Origin: Caulobacter sp. Root655 | GTDB lineage: Bacteria; Pseudomonadota; Alphaproteobacteria; Caulobacterales; Caulobacteraceae | DNA length: 64,000 bases | Direction: 5' to 3' | Assembly (NCBI RefSeq): GCF_001427665.1 | Contig: NZ_LMHC01000023.1 | Location: 532,024 to 596,023 of the forward strand | Shown: piece by piece, positions 40,993-49,969 of the stretch | How positions within the stretch are numbered: the stretch's first letter is position 1 | Layout of the letters: every line of letters starts with the position of its first letter | Position numbers and translations under genes: made by a program | The notes under the pieces: generated by a model | Database searches by the model: none | What the model was told of the DNA's origin: nothing | The model's input: the letters and a program-made list of their open reading frames with translations, nothing else

Positions 40993-43617
40993 TCAGAAGG
41001 TGTAGCCCAGGCGCACGCCCCAGGTGCGCGGCGGGTCGTAGGAACCGCGGATCGCGCCGCGATTGAAGCCGCCGTAGTTCTTGGTGTCCTTGTTGGTCAG
41101 GTTCTCGCCGAACAGCTCGACAGAGTACCGGTCCTCGGGGGCCTTGATCTTCAGGCTGGCGTTGATCTTGGCGAAGGCGTGCTGCGAGTTGTCGAAGTGC
41201 TTCAGGTCCAGGTTCTGGACGTCCATCCACATGCGGTCCTGCCAGTGGACCTGGACATAGGGCAGCAAGGCGTAGCCGTTCTTCAGCCCGATGGTGTGCT
41301 CGTAGGTCACCGACATCGAGTACTTCGGAGCGAAGGGCAGCTGGTTGCCGACGATGGTGTCCTGGCCGGGCGCGCCGCAGTGGGCCACGCCCAGGATCTC
41401 GCGCTCGGCGCAGGCGAAGCCGTCGGAGAAGGTTCCGCCGTTCTTGATCTTGGTGTCCAGCCAGGCGCCGTAGCCCGACAGGCGGCCGTTGGCCCAGGGG
41501 ATGATGTCGAACTCGACCTCGAGGCCCTGGATCCGGGCGCTGTTGAGGTTGTCGGTGGTCCAGGCCAGCACCGGGTCGCCGAAGTGGGGGCTGATCGGGT
41601 TGGTGTCGACGCCGACCACCTTCTCGCCGGTGTTCTGCATGTCGGTATAGTCGCTGTAGAAACCGGTGATCGACAGGCGGGCGCGGCCTTCCAGCAGCGT
41701 GGCCTTGTAGCCCAGTTCGTAGGTCTTCACCGTCTCGGGATCATAGGTGAGAAGGTTCATGCAACCGTTGTTGCAGAAGTCGAACATCTCATACATGCCG
41801 CCCATCTTGTAGCCGGTGGCGACCGAGGCGAACCACATGGTGTTGTCGTCCGGATAGTACTGAGCGCCCAGGCGATAGGTGCCTTGCTTCCACTTCATGG
41901 CCACGTTGTTGGGCTCACCGCCCGGCATGACCGTGCCCAGGGGCGCGTCGCCGCCCATGTCGAAGTTCAGGTCCGGCGCCTGATGGCCGCGGATGCTGTC
42001 GGGCGTGTGATGACCATTGTACCAGGCGCTGGAGCCCTCCCAGAAGGCGTAGGTCATCCCGCCCTGGTCGGTCTTCCTGTCCCAGCTGTAGCGATAGCCG
42101 GCCGTCAGGTTCAACTTCTCGAGCACGCGATAGTCGAACTGGCCGAACAGGGCCTTGGATTCCGTGGTGCGCTTGTTCTGGTCGAACACCCAGGTGTCGG
42201 GCAGGCCGTCCGGCTGAAAGCCCAGCACCGGATCGTACGACGCCGCCGTGCTCTGGTCCGACCAGCTTTTGTTGGCCAGCATCTCGATATCATAACGGAT
42301 CTTCTTGTTTTCCTTGAGGTAGTACGCGCCAAGCACGTACTGGAACTTGGAAGGACCGGTCGACTTCAGCTGCACCTCGTGGGTGGTGGTGCGATAGCGG
42401 CTGCCCTTGGTGGCCCAGCTCTCGTCCCAGATCGGGTAGTAGCCGGTCAGCACGGCTTCGGGCGAATGCAGCGACGGATCGCCGATCGACGCCCAGGCCG
42501 AGGGCGGATGGGCGCCGCCGTCGATGTCGGCCACCTGGTCGCGCCTCTGGTCCTGGTACGCGGTGCGGTACTCCAGCATCGCCTTGTCGGTCAGCGCGTA
42601 GCCGACCTTCAGCTGGTAGTCGTCGACCGTCATGTCCCGCTTGCCGGGCACGTTGATCTTGGCGTAGCGCAGCGGATGGTCGCAGGCCGCCGGAGTTCCG
42701 GCCGCCTGCTGGCAGTCGACATAGTCGATGTCGCCCGCGCCCTGGTCCGAGAACCGCGAGACCGTGCCGGTCAGCTCCAGCTTCTCGATCGGCCGCCAGC
42801 GGCTGATCAGGCGCACGGCCCATTGATCGGCGTTGTTGTAGTAGTCCTTGGGCTTGACCAGGTGGTTGCGGCGCTGGTCGACGTCGGGAATCCCGTCCTT
42901 GTGGATGCCGTAGGCTGGCTCCTCCAGGTCGGTGAAGTCCTGCACCTGGGTGATGTAGCCGTCGTGCTTCTCGACCATGAAGGCCGCGCGCACGGCGAAC
43001 TTGTCGCTGATCCCCCAGTTGACGCTGCCGCGCAGCTGCTTGGCGTTGTAGTTGCCAAGCTCGCCCTCGACCTTGCCGAAGACGTCGTTGAACACCGGCT
43101 TGGCGGGGATGATGTTGATCGCGCCGGCTGGCGAGTTCATGCCGAACAGCGTGCCCTGCGGCCCGCGCAGCACCTCGACACGCTCGACGTCGAACATCAG
43201 CGCCAGAGCGCCCTGCGAGCGGGGGGAATAGAAGCCGTCCTGGTGGATGGCGACCGCGCCCTCGCCCACCTCGGTGAAGTCGGTCGAGGTGACGCCGCGA
43301 ATGGTGGCGGCCGTGCCGCTGTCCTGGCCGGTGCTCAGTTGCACGTTGGGCATGGTGGCCGACAGGTCGCGGGCCGATTTGATCCCCTGGCGGTCCAGGC
43401 TGTCCTGGGTGAAGGCCGAGATCGCCAGCGGCGTCTGCATCAGCTTGGTTTCACGCTTCGAAGCGGTGACCACCAGCTCTTCCAGCACCCCGACGTCGGA
43501 GGCGGCGGCGGCCTGTTGGGCCATGGCGACGGCGGGCAGAGCCGCGGCGGCCAGGGCCGAGCTCATCAGCAAAGCGGTGCGTCGACCGATGTGGCGACGA
43601 CGTGCGACTTGAGTCAC
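40993..43617 (-). CDS. TonB-dependent receptor
   Basis: An 874-residue outer-membrane transporter. With the GTG at 43617, which has GGGGGAG five bases upstream, the signal peptide runs to AVAMAQQ (about 38). A TonB-box-like VLEELVVTASKRE (about 49-61), plug domain (about 65-190, with GAINIIPAKP and DVERVEVLRGPQGTLFGMNS, here about 125-160) and barrel ending in RTWGVRLGYTF follow. It is the first gene of the leftward receptor-GH20-GH9 operon and probably takes up oligosaccharides from chitin or chitosan. AT-rich sequence at 43775-43815 is its likely promoter/operator. Confidence 0.94.
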   Translation of the reverse strand: MTQVARRRHIGRRTALLMSSALAAAALPAVAMAQQAAAASDVGVLEELVVTASKRETKLMQTPLAISAFTQDSLDRQGIKSARDLSATMPNVQLSTGQDSGTAATIRGVTSTDFTEVGEGAVAIHQDGFYSPRSQGALALMFDVERVEVLRGPQGTLFGMNSPAGAINIIPAKPVFNDVFGKVEGELGNYNAKQLRGSVNWGISDKFAVRAAFMVEKHDGYITQVQDFTDLEEPAYGIHKDGIPDVDQRRNHLVKPKDYYNNADQWAVRLISRWRPIEKLELTGTVSRFSDQGAGDIDYVDCQQAAGTPAACDHPLRYAKINVPGKRDMTVDDYQLKVGYALTDKAMLEYRTAYQDQRRDQVADIDGGAHPPSAWASIGDPSLHSPEAVLTGYYPIWDESWATKGSRYRTTTHEVQLKSTGPSKFQYVLGAYYLKENKKIRYDIEMLANKSWSDQSTAASYDPVLGFQPDGLPDTWVFDQNKRTTESKALFGQFDYRVLEKLNLTAGYRYSWDRKTDQGGMTYAFWEGSSAWYNGHHTPDSIRGHQAPDLNFDMGGDAPLGTVMPGGEPNNVAMKWKQGTYRLGAQYYPDDNTMWFASVATGYKMGGMYEMFDFCNNGCMNLLTYDPETVKTYELGYKATLLEGRARLSITGFYSDYTDMQNTGEKVVGVDTNPISPHFGDPVLAWTTDNLNSARIQGLEVEFDIIPWANGRLSGYGAWLDTKIKNGGTFSDGFACAEREILGVAHCGAPGQDTIVGNQLPFAPKYSMSVTYEHTIGLKNGYALLPYVQVHWQDRMWMDVQNLDLKHFDNSQHAFAKINASLKIKAPEDRYSVELFGENLTNKDTKNYGGFNRGAIRGSYDPPRTWGVRLGYTF

Positions 43618-43849
43618 GGAACTCCCCCTTCTTCTTGTTTTTACAAGCACTTGAACCTCGACGGATCTTCCGTCCGGCTCACCCTTCAAGCGCTCGCAGC
43701 CAATCTTTCGTCCGGGATCGACGCGACGCGCCGCCCTTCGACCCTGGAACGATAGGCGCCGGATTTGGGGGGTGTCAATATATACTTCTATTGGATGTTT
43801 TTATTATAACGCGCTGATCGAAGCGGTGGCGCCCGAGGATAAAACGCGA

Positions 43850-45103
43850 TCAGAGGGTGTTAGCGCGACCACTTGGGCGGCCACCCAGGAACGTCTCGAC
43901 CTCCAGCCGGCCCTGGCGTTCCTGCAGCAGCACGTCGAAGCTGGGCGACAGCATCTCGTGGATCGGCAGCACCGCCGCCCCGAGGATCGAGCTGTCCTCC
44001 TGGCGCTCGGACAGGGTAATGCGCACGCCTCCGTCCCCTGCCCCGCCGCGCACCGAATGGCGCAGCGGCATGGCCAGGGCCACCAGCCTTTCGACCAGGG
44101 CCCGCGGGGCCGAACCGCCGATGACGATGGTCGAGGGGTCGAGCATGTTCTCGATGATGCAGATGGCGTTGCGCAGGTGGCCGGCGGCCTGCCGGCACCA
44201 ATCCATCAGCCGCTCGTCCTCGGCGGCCAGCAGCGCGAGGATCTGGGCGTTGGTCAGCTCGACGTCGGGGTCGCCGCTGACGAACTCAGACAGCGAGTGC
44301 AGCGAGACGTAGCGCTCCAGGCAGCCATGGTTGCCGCAGTAGCAGGCCTTGCCGTGCGGCACGATCGGGATGTGGCCGATCTCGGTGGCGTTGCCGTTGG
44401 CGCCCTTGTAGGCGGCCTTGTCCGTGACCAGCGCCCCGCCCAGGCCGACGCCGAAATGCAGGTAGAAGAAGCCCGTCAGGCCCTGCGCCACGCCGAACAG
44501 CGACTCGCCCAGCGCCCCGGCCGCGCTGTCGATGTTGTAGAACACGTGCAGGCCAGTGGCCTTTTGCAGGTCCTCGAGGATCGACAGGTCGGTCCAGCCC
44601 TCGAAGGCGGTGGGCCCGGTGAAGCTGAGGCCGGGCACGTCGAACGGCCCCGGCAGGGCCACGCCCACGCCCCAGATGCGCTTGGCGTCGGCCGAGCAGG
44701 CCTGCAGTTCACGCACCAGCTGGACCATGGTCGCCAGGGTGGCCGCCTGGTCGCGGGCGTCGATCTCGACCTCGCGACGGTGCAGCACCTCGCCCACCAG
44801 GTTGACCAGGGCCGCCGAGGCCCGGCGTGGCTCCAGGCTGATGCCGATCGAGTCGCCCCCGCGCGGGTTCAGGGTGAAGGCCATGGGCGGCTGGCCGCGG
44901 GCCTTCTCGCCCTTCAGCCGCTTGGAGACGACTAGGCCGATCTCCCCCAGGTCCTGGGTGATGTTGGCCACCGTCTGGGGGCTGAGCGCCACCAGGTCGA
45001 TGATCTCCTTGCGCGAGACCTCGCCACGACGGCGGATGACGTCCAGCACGATGCGCCGGTTGTAGGGCGCGCTGGACTGCTGGGTGGCGCCGCGGGTGGC
45101 CAT
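43850..45103 (-). CDS. ROK family transcriptional regulator (NagC/Mlc type)
   Basis: A 417-residue regulator. The N-terminal winged helix (about 12-75) includes VLDVIRRRGEVSRKEIIDLVALSPQTVANI split over 20-49. The ROK sugar-binding domain has ALPGPFDVPGLSFTGPTAFE (about 172-191), the zinc-binding HIPIVPHGKACYCGNHGCLE region (HxCxCGxxGCxE, about 245-265) and FGVGLGGALVTDK. The ATG at 45103 starts MATRGATQQSSAPYNRRIV. It is divergent from a PfkB kinase and upstream of a receptor operon on its own strand, so it probably represses the amino-sugar locus until it binds a sugar or sugar phosphate. Confidence 0.92.
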   Translation of the reverse strand: MATRGATQQSSAPYNRRIVLDVIRRRGEVSRKEIIDLVALSPQTVANITQDLGEIGLVVSKRLKGEKARGQPPMAFTLNPRGGDSIGISLEPRRASAALVNLVGEVLHRREVEIDARDQAATLATMVQLVRELQACSADAKRIWGVGVALPGPFDVPGLSFTGPTAFEGWTDLSILEDLQKATGLHVFYNIDSAAGALGESLFGVAQGLTGFFYLHFGVGLGGALVTDKAAYKGANGNATEIGHIPIVPHGKACYCGNHGCLERYVSLHSLSEFVSGDPDVELTNAQILALLAAEDERLMDWCRQAAGHLRNAICIIENMLDPSTIVIGGSAPRALVERLVALAMPLRHSVRGGAGDGGVRITLSERQEDSSILGAAVLPIHEMLSPSFDVLLQERQGRLEVETFLGGRPSGRANTL

Positions 45104-45363
45104 GCGGGCTTTTAAACTCCAGATCTCGGAGGCGACTCCTGCCACTCGGATGGCATGTTCACAAGGCCCGCGCTCTCTCAGCCAATTTCTTCCATCCATT
45201 GGTTTTATTAATTGACACGCGCCGGACGCCCTCGCATCCTTGCCGTCGAACAAGGGGGCCGCCGACACGAAGCGGGCCCAGACATACGATCTGGGGGCGG
45301 AGACGTGGCGCGGCGATCCAAGGCGGATCGGCAGGCGCCGCCCCGTTCCTGGACATGGGACGA
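45104..45363. promoter_or_regulatory. Divergent regulatory region, ROK gene / PfkB gene
   Basis: This 260-base gap carries promoters for both directions. An AT-rich block at 45187-45214 includes CCAAT ... ATTGG (45182-45202) and a TTGACA element reading rightward. The leader before the kinase has two hairpins: CCCAGA/TCTGGG (45277-45295) and CGATCC/GGATCG (45314-45330). The ROK operator is probably within the AT-rich block, but no strong palindrome identifies it. Confidence 0.5.
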
Positions 45364-46347
45364 ATGAGCAAACCTCCGATGGATCATCGAAACACCGCCC
45401 CGCCCAGTCTGGCGATCATCGGCGACGTCGCCGTCGATCTGGTGCTGGGCCCCGTCGACGGCTGGCCGGCCATCGGCACCGAGACGATCATGCGGCGCAG
45501 CGAGCTACGGGCCGGCGGCTCGGGCGGCAACACCGCCCTGGCCATGCGTCACCTGGGCGCGCCATGCCGCCTGCTGTCGCAGGTCGGCGCCGACACCTTC
45601 GGCGGCTGGCTGGCGGGCGAGTTCTCCGGCATCGACGCACAACTGGGCGTAGCCCAGGCGGCGACCACGGTGTCGACGGGCGTCATCCACACCTGCGGCG
45701 AGCGGACCTTCTTCACCACCAGGGGCCATCTGGAAGAGCAGAGCTGGGCTCAAATTCGCCCCTTGGTGGGAGCCGCCCCCACCCCTGGCTCCATCGCCCT
45801 GCTGACCGGCGCCTTCCTGCTGCCGAAGATGCGCGACGCCTATGGCCAGGTGATCGATGACCTGGCCGAACTGGGCTACCAGATCGCCATCGACACCGGC
45901 TGGCCGCCCGAGGGCTGGACCCCGGCGATCCGCGCCGCGACCCTGGGCTGGCTCAGCCGCTGCGACCACATCCTGCTCAACGAGATCGAGGTCACCGGCT
46001 TGGCCGAGACCGACGACCTGGACACCGCCCTGCGCCGGCTGACCCCGCTGCTGCGGCCCGAGGCGGTGCTGGTCGCCAAGACCGGGGCCAAGGGGGCGGT
46101 GGCCCACTACGGCGGCGCCCGGTTCGCCGCCGCCGCGCCCCAGGTCGAGGTGTTCGACACCATCGGGGCCGGCGACTCGTTCAATGCCGGCTACCTGGCG
46201 GCGCGCCTTTCAGGCCTGGGAATCCAAGACGCCCTGGCCGGCGGTTGCCGCGCGGCCTCGGCGATCATCAACCACTTCCCGCGCCGCGCCATCGCGCCGG
46301 GGCAGTTGGCCGACCTGGTCGCGCCAGCCCACGCCGGGCGGAACTAG
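45364..46347 (+). CDS. PfkB family sugar kinase
   Basis: A 327-residue ribokinase-fold kinase. Signatures are LRAGGSGGNTALAMRHLGAP (about 45-64; the sugar-binding GG motif) and the ATP/catalytic motif VFDTIGAGDSFNAGYLAARL (about 262-281) with the base Asp in GAGD. The sugar could be glucosamine, N-acetylglucosamine or a related hexose given the neighbours; PfkB members do serve as GlcN or GlcNAc kinases in other bacteria. Three in-frame ATGs (45355, 45364, 45379) are close; 45364 has GGGACGA upstream. It is followed after 84 bases by the permease gene. Confidence 0.85.
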   Translation: MSKPPMDHRNTAPPSLAIIGDVAVDLVLGPVDGWPAIGTETIMRRSELRAGGSGGNTALAMRHLGAPCRLLSQVGADTFGGWLAGEFSGIDAQLGVAQAATTVSTGVIHTCGERTFFTTRGHLEEQSWAQIRPLVGAAPTPGSIALLTGAFLLPKMRDAYGQVIDDLAELGYQIAIDTGWPPEGWTPAIRAATLGWLSRCDHILLNEIEVTGLAETDDLDTALRRLTPLLRPEAVLVAKTGAKGAVAHYGGARFAAAAPQVEVFDTIGAGDSFNAGYLAARLSGLGIQDALAGGCRAASAIINHFPRRAIAPGQLADLVAPAHAGRN

Positions 46348-46360
46348 AGTTTTGTTTTAA

Positions 46361-46406
46361 CGCATTTTCTTCACGCGAACCGGCATCCACTTCGCTCGAA
46401 AATGCC
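46361..46406. repeat. Alphaproteobacterial-type intergenic repeat (family B), copy 2
   Basis: CGCATTTTCTTCACGCGAAC, then GGCATCCACTTCGCTCGAAA and ATGC: the ends GCATTTTC and GAAAATGC are complementary. Very similar units are widespread between genes in Alphaproteobacteria. It lies between the kinase and permease genes; the other copy in the window is at 15951. Confidence 0.8.
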
Positions 46407-46431
46407 TTGGAAGACGGACGGGGAAACGACG

Positions 46432-47667
46432 ATGAAAAACCGGGCTCTGGTGGTCGGCTACATTCTGGTCGTCTGGTTCGTGATCTCGTTCGTGACCAAC
46501 ATCATCGGCCCGCTGATGCCGCTGATCATCTCCGACTTCCACCTCAGCCTGACCCTGGCCGGCTTCCTGCCGTTCTCGTTCTTCCTGGCCTATGGCGTGG
46601 TGTCGATCCCGGCCGGGATGATGATCGAGACCTTCGGGCCCAAGCCCGTGCTGCTGGCGGCCTTCCTGCTGAACCTGGCCGGGGCGCTGGCCTTCTCACG
46701 CTTCCCGACCTACGGCGTGGCGGTCGGGGCGCTGTTCGTGATCGGCCTGGGCATGGCGATGCTGCAGGTGGTGATCAATCCGCTGATGCGCGTGGCCGGC
46801 GGCGAGCAGCACTTCGCCTTCTATTCGGTGATGGGCCAGTTGGTGTTCGGCCTGGCTTCGTTCGTCAGCCCGCTGGTGTTCGCCGGCCTGATGACCGGCC
46901 AGGACGCCAGGGACCTGCTGGCCGCCCTGCCCTTCGCCGCCCGGCCCCAGTGGATCGCGCTCTACTGGCTGTTCGCTGCGATCTTCGGGGCGGTGATCCT
47001 GGTCACCCTTTGCATGAAGATCCCCGTGATCGAGCTGAAGGACGACGAGAAGGCCGGGGCTTTCGACGCCTATGTCACCCTGCTCAAGACCCCGCACGTG
47101 ATCCTGTTCTTCCTGGGCATCGCCGCCTATGTCGGCACGGAACAGAGCCTGGCCAACTGGATGAGCCAGTTCCTGTCGACCTATCACGGCGTTTCGCCAA
47201 CCGCCGAGGGCGCCCACAGCGTCGGCAATTTCTGGGGCCTGATGTCGGTGGGCTGTCTGGTCGGCCTGGGCGCGCTGAAGCTGTTGGACGCCAAGGCGGT
47301 GCTGGTGGCGATCTGCGCCCTGGCCATGATCTGCGTCGGCGCGGCGCTGTTCGGCGATCGTCAGCTGTCGCTGATCGCTTTTCCGACCTGCGGCTTCTTC
47401 CTGTCGGCGATGTTCTCGATCGTCTTCTCGCTGGCGCTCAACTCCGTGCCGAAGAACCACGGGGCGCTGTCGGGCATCCTGTGCTCGGGCATCCTGGGAG
47501 GGGCCGTCGTGCCGCTGATCGTCGGGGCGTTGGGCGAGCACATCGGCCTGCGCGCGGCGATGCTGGCGGTGCTCGTGACGCTGGGCTTCCTGATGAGCAT
47601 CGGGTTCTGGGCCCGGCCGCTGGTGCGCAACGAGACGATCGCCTGGCGGAAGAAGGCGGCGGTTTAG
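46432..47667 (+). CDS. MFS sugar transporter, FucP/NagP-like
   Basis: A 411-residue inner-membrane proton symporter with 12 hydrophobic segments. Family signs are VISFVTNIIGPLMPLIISDF in the first helix, PAGMMIETFGPKPVLLAAF at the loop 2-3 (about 55-73) and GMAMLQVVINPLMR (about 105-118), a signature of the FHS (fucose/galactose/NAG) group. The GlcNAc permease NagP belongs to this group. It starts at the ATG at 46432 behind GGGGAAA. With the PfkB kinase it would form the uptake-phosphorylation step for a monosaccharide set free by the periplasmic GH20/GH9 enzymes. Confidence 0.85.
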   Translation: MKNRALVVGYILVVWFVISFVTNIIGPLMPLIISDFHLSLTLAGFLPFSFFLAYGVVSIPAGMMIETFGPKPVLLAAFLLNLAGALAFSRFPTYGVAVGALFVIGLGMAMLQVVINPLMRVAGGEQHFAFYSVMGQLVFGLASFVSPLVFAGLMTGQDARDLLAALPFAARPQWIALYWLFAAIFGAVILVTLCMKIPVIELKDDEKAGAFDAYVTLLKTPHVILFFLGIAAYVGTEQSLANWMSQFLSTYHGVSPTAEGAHSVGNFWGLMSVGCLVGLGALKLLDAKAVLVAICALAMICVGAALFGDRQLSLIAFPTCGFFLSAMFSIVFSLALNSVPKNHGALSGILCSGILGGAVVPLIVGALGEHIGLRAAMLAVLVTLGFLMSIGFWARPLVRNETIAWRKKAAV

Positions 47668-47674
47668 TTTTAGA

Positions 47675-47699
47675 AACCCTCTCCCAGCGGGAGAGGGTT
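47675..47699. terminator. CCCTCTCCC hairpin between convergent genes
   Basis: AACCCTCTCCC, loop AGC, GGGAGAGGGTT makes an 11-bp perfect stem between the permease and phosphatase stop codons. Fourth copy of hairpin family C. Confidence 0.7.
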
Positions 47700-47707
47700 C
47701 TACGCCC

Positions 47708-49393
47708 TCAGCACCCCGGCCCGCCCCCCAGTGGCAGACACCGCCCATCGACGTCCGCCGGCACGGTCACGCCTGTCACCGCGGCGATCGTCGGGGCGAT
47801 GTCCACGGTCTCGATCGGCAGCACCCGCTCGCGCGCGCCCGCGCCCTTCCACCAGAACAGGATCGGCACCCGCCGGTCGTAGTTCCACGGGCTGCCATGG
47901 CTGGCCACGTAGTTGGCGTTGGCGTTGGCCGGGGTCAGGTAGGGCTGGAAGGCCACCAGGATGTCGCCGACCCGCCCGGGATAGGCGCTGCGGCGCATGC
48001 GTTCCGCGACGCTGATCTCGTCCGGCGGCGTGCCCTTGGGCGGCGGCGCGGCGGTGGCCAGGGCGCCCGCGTCATAGGCCTCGAACACCTCCGACCGCTT
48101 GGCCAGGATCGCCAGGGTCACGGCGGTGATCCGCGCATGGTCGACGGCCGACGGCGCCTTGTCGTCCGAACCGACCACATAAAGCGACTCGATGCCGCCC
48201 GCCTGGACCAGAGGATCGTAACCCAGGCCCAATTGCTCGCGGACGGCGGCGTTGAGGTCCTTCAGCCAGACGATCGGCGACACGCGGCCGGCGTCGTAGC
48301 CCTGTTCGCGCAGGCGCTCGGGAAAGTCCGAGCCGCCATGGTCGGCGGCCAGCACCACCAGGACCTGGCCCTTCACCTTGGACAGGCCGTCGAGGAAGCT
48401 TCCCAGCCGGGCGTCGAGCTGGCCTAGCTGGTCGCACATCTCCGGCCCGCGCGTGCCGAACCGGTGGCCGACGAAGTCGGTGCCCGACAGGCTGACCGTC
48501 AACACGTCGACCGCGTCGCCGTCGCCCAGATGGAATGTCTCGCGCAGCGCCTGGGCGGCTTCCAGGGTCACGCGGTCGGTATAGGGGCTGGTCGCCAGGT
48601 TCCGGGCCGCGCCGGCCGCATCGGTCGCCTTGGGCAGCGGCAGGGCCGCGCGCCACTGGCGGTCGCCGGTGACATAATCGGCCTCCTTGGCCGCACAGCC
48701 CTTGTCGGCGTAGGTCCAGGCGGTCGGCGCTTTCTTGAGGTCCGCCGCCAGCTTGAGGTTCAGCGCCGCCACCGGCGCCAGCCGCGCCTTGGCGTCCTGC
48801 CCCGGCTCGACCCAGGTGGTGAAACCAAAGCCCTGCTGCAGCCAGAACACGCCGTCGCCGCGGTGGCCGGCCATGGCGATCGCCCCGCGGTCCTTGCCCG
48901 ACACCGCGTAGACCTTGCTCTTCGGAGAGGCGGCCTTCAGCCAGTCGCCATAGGTGGTGGCCAGCAGCAGCTTGGGGCTCACCCCCTTGGCGGCGGGGTC
49001 GTGGGCCAGGGTCACCGACGGATCGTCCAGGCAATAGGTCTTCTGGCCTGTCGCCAGGTCGTAGAAGTCGTTGGCGACGATGCCGGTCTTGTTGGGATAC
49101 TTGCCGGTCAGCAGGGTGGAGTGGCCCGGGCAGGTCTCGGTCATGCCGTGCGACTGGTAGCCGCTGGGATAGACCACGCCCTCGCGCGCCATTCGCCCGA
49201 GCCCGCCCTTGAAGTTGCCCCGATACTGTTCGAACAGGCTGGCGCTGAATTGGTCGATCGAGATCACGACCACCAGCTTGGGTTGGGGCTTGGCGATGGT
49301 CGCGGCTTGGGCGGGACCGGCGAGGGCGAACAGGGCGGCGGCCAGGGCCGAGCCGGCGACGGTTTTGGTGAAGCTGGACATGGCGCGCACCAT
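47708..49393 (-). CDS. Alkaline phosphatase family protein, PafA-like
   Basis: A 561-residue exported metallophosphatase of the nucleotide pyrophosphatase/phosphodiesterase superfamily. After a signal peptide (ending GPAQAA near 30) it has the first metal Asp in VVISIDQFSASLFEQY, the nucleophile Thr in MTETCPGHSTLLTGKYPNKTGIVANDFYD (read over 82-110; the Asn of AND matches the PafA substrate ligand), GTDFVGHRFGTRGPEM (about 307-322) and AADHGGSDFPER (about 351-362). It frees phosphate from monoesters in the periplasm. The start at 49393 or at the ATG at 49381 is possible; neither has a strong ribosome site. Confidence 0.88.
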   Translation of the reverse strand: MVRAMSSFTKTVAGSALAAALFALAGPAQAATIAKPQPKLVVVISIDQFSASLFEQYRGNFKGGLGRMAREGVVYPSGYQSHGMTETCPGHSTLLTGKYPNKTGIVANDFYDLATGQKTYCLDDPSVTLAHDPAAKGVSPKLLLATTYGDWLKAASPKSKVYAVSGKDRGAIAMAGHRGDGVFWLQQGFGFTTWVEPGQDAKARLAPVAALNLKLAADLKKAPTAWTYADKGCAAKEADYVTGDRQWRAALPLPKATDAAGAARNLATSPYTDRVTLEAAQALRETFHLGDGDAVDVLTVSLSGTDFVGHRFGTRGPEMCDQLGQLDARLGSFLDGLSKVKGQVLVVLAADHGGSDFPERLREQGYDAGRVSPIVWLKDLNAAVREQLGLGYDPLVQAGGIESLYVVGSDDKAPSAVDHARITAVTLAILAKRSEVFEAYDAGALATAAPPPKGTPPDEISVAERMRRSAYPGRVGDILVAFQPYLTPANANANYVASHGSPWNYDRRVPILFWWKGAGARERVLPIETVDIAPTIAAVTGVTVPADVDGRCLPLGGGPGC

Positions 49394-49466
49394 GCATTGT
49401 CACAAAACCGTCGCAAGTCGGAATTGGCCGAGCGCCGATGTTTCCGACCGGATGTCCTGATGGCGC

Positions 49467-49826
49467 TCAGGCCTCGGTGTGGCTGACGAACTCCACCAGC
49501 CGACCGTCGGGATCGTGGGCGAAGCCGGCATAGTAGTAGGGATGGATCTGCGGCAGGACGGCGGGCGCGCGCTCCTGTACGCCGCCGTGGTCGCCGGCCA
49601 TGGCGTAGGCCCGATCGACCGCGGCCCGGTCGTCGGTCACGAAGGCGTAGTGCACGTCGGCCGAGGGATCGCCCTCGACGATCCAGAAGTCGAGACGACC
49701 TCCCGAGCCGAAGCCCTTCTTCGGCCCGTCGACCACCAGGCTGTAGCCGGCGGGCTCCAGGACCTGCCGGTAGAAGCCGACGCAATCGGCCAGGCGACGG
49801 GTGCGGATTTCCAGATGATCAAGCAA
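49467..49826 (-). CDS. VOC family protein
   Basis: A 119-residue single-domain glyoxalase/bleomycin-resistance-fold protein, starting LLDHLEIRTRRLADCVGFYR and ending AGFAHDPDGRLVEFVSHTEA, which give the two half-barrels. Candidate metal residues are His4, the His of DVHYAFV and the Glu of VEFV. The start is assigned to the TTG at 49826 because DHLEI is the family start and AAAGG lies upstream; an in-frame TTG at 49844 is also possible. Divergent from an Lrp/AsnC regulator across a palindrome, so it may be a target of that regulator. Confidence 0.78.
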   Translation of the reverse strand: MLDHLEIRTRRLADCVGFYRQVLEPAGYSLVVDGPKKGFGSGGRLDFWIVEGDPSADVHYAFVTDDRAAVDRAYAMAGDHGGVQERAPAVLPQIHPYYYAGFAHDPDGRLVEFVSHTEA

Positions 49827-49916
49827 GGGATTGGAACCTTTCAACGGAGAACACGTCAGCGACGCCGTGAGGTTTAGCCGCGCCAGCCTGCCTTCTGACC
49901 GCGAAGAACGACCTTT

Positions 49917-49937
49917 GAACGCGGAAATTCCGCGTTC
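49917..49937. promoter_or_regulatory. Perfect 21-bp palindrome upstream of Lrp/AsnC gene
   Basis: GAACGCGGAA, centre A, TTCCGCGTTC: all ten pairs match. It lies 32 bases upstream of the regulator ATG (49970) and ~90 bases upstream of the divergent VOC gene, a typical operator position for autoregulation. Confidence 0.75.
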
Positions 49938-49969
49938 TGGCGCGGCATCCGGAGTGCTAGCGTCACGGC

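Noticed and set aside
47708-49393. Sulfatase or cofactor-independent phosphoglycerate mutase
   Set aside because: The nucleophile context MTETCPGH with Thr and the downstream AND motif fit PafA-type phosphatases; no CxPxR sulfatase motif exists.
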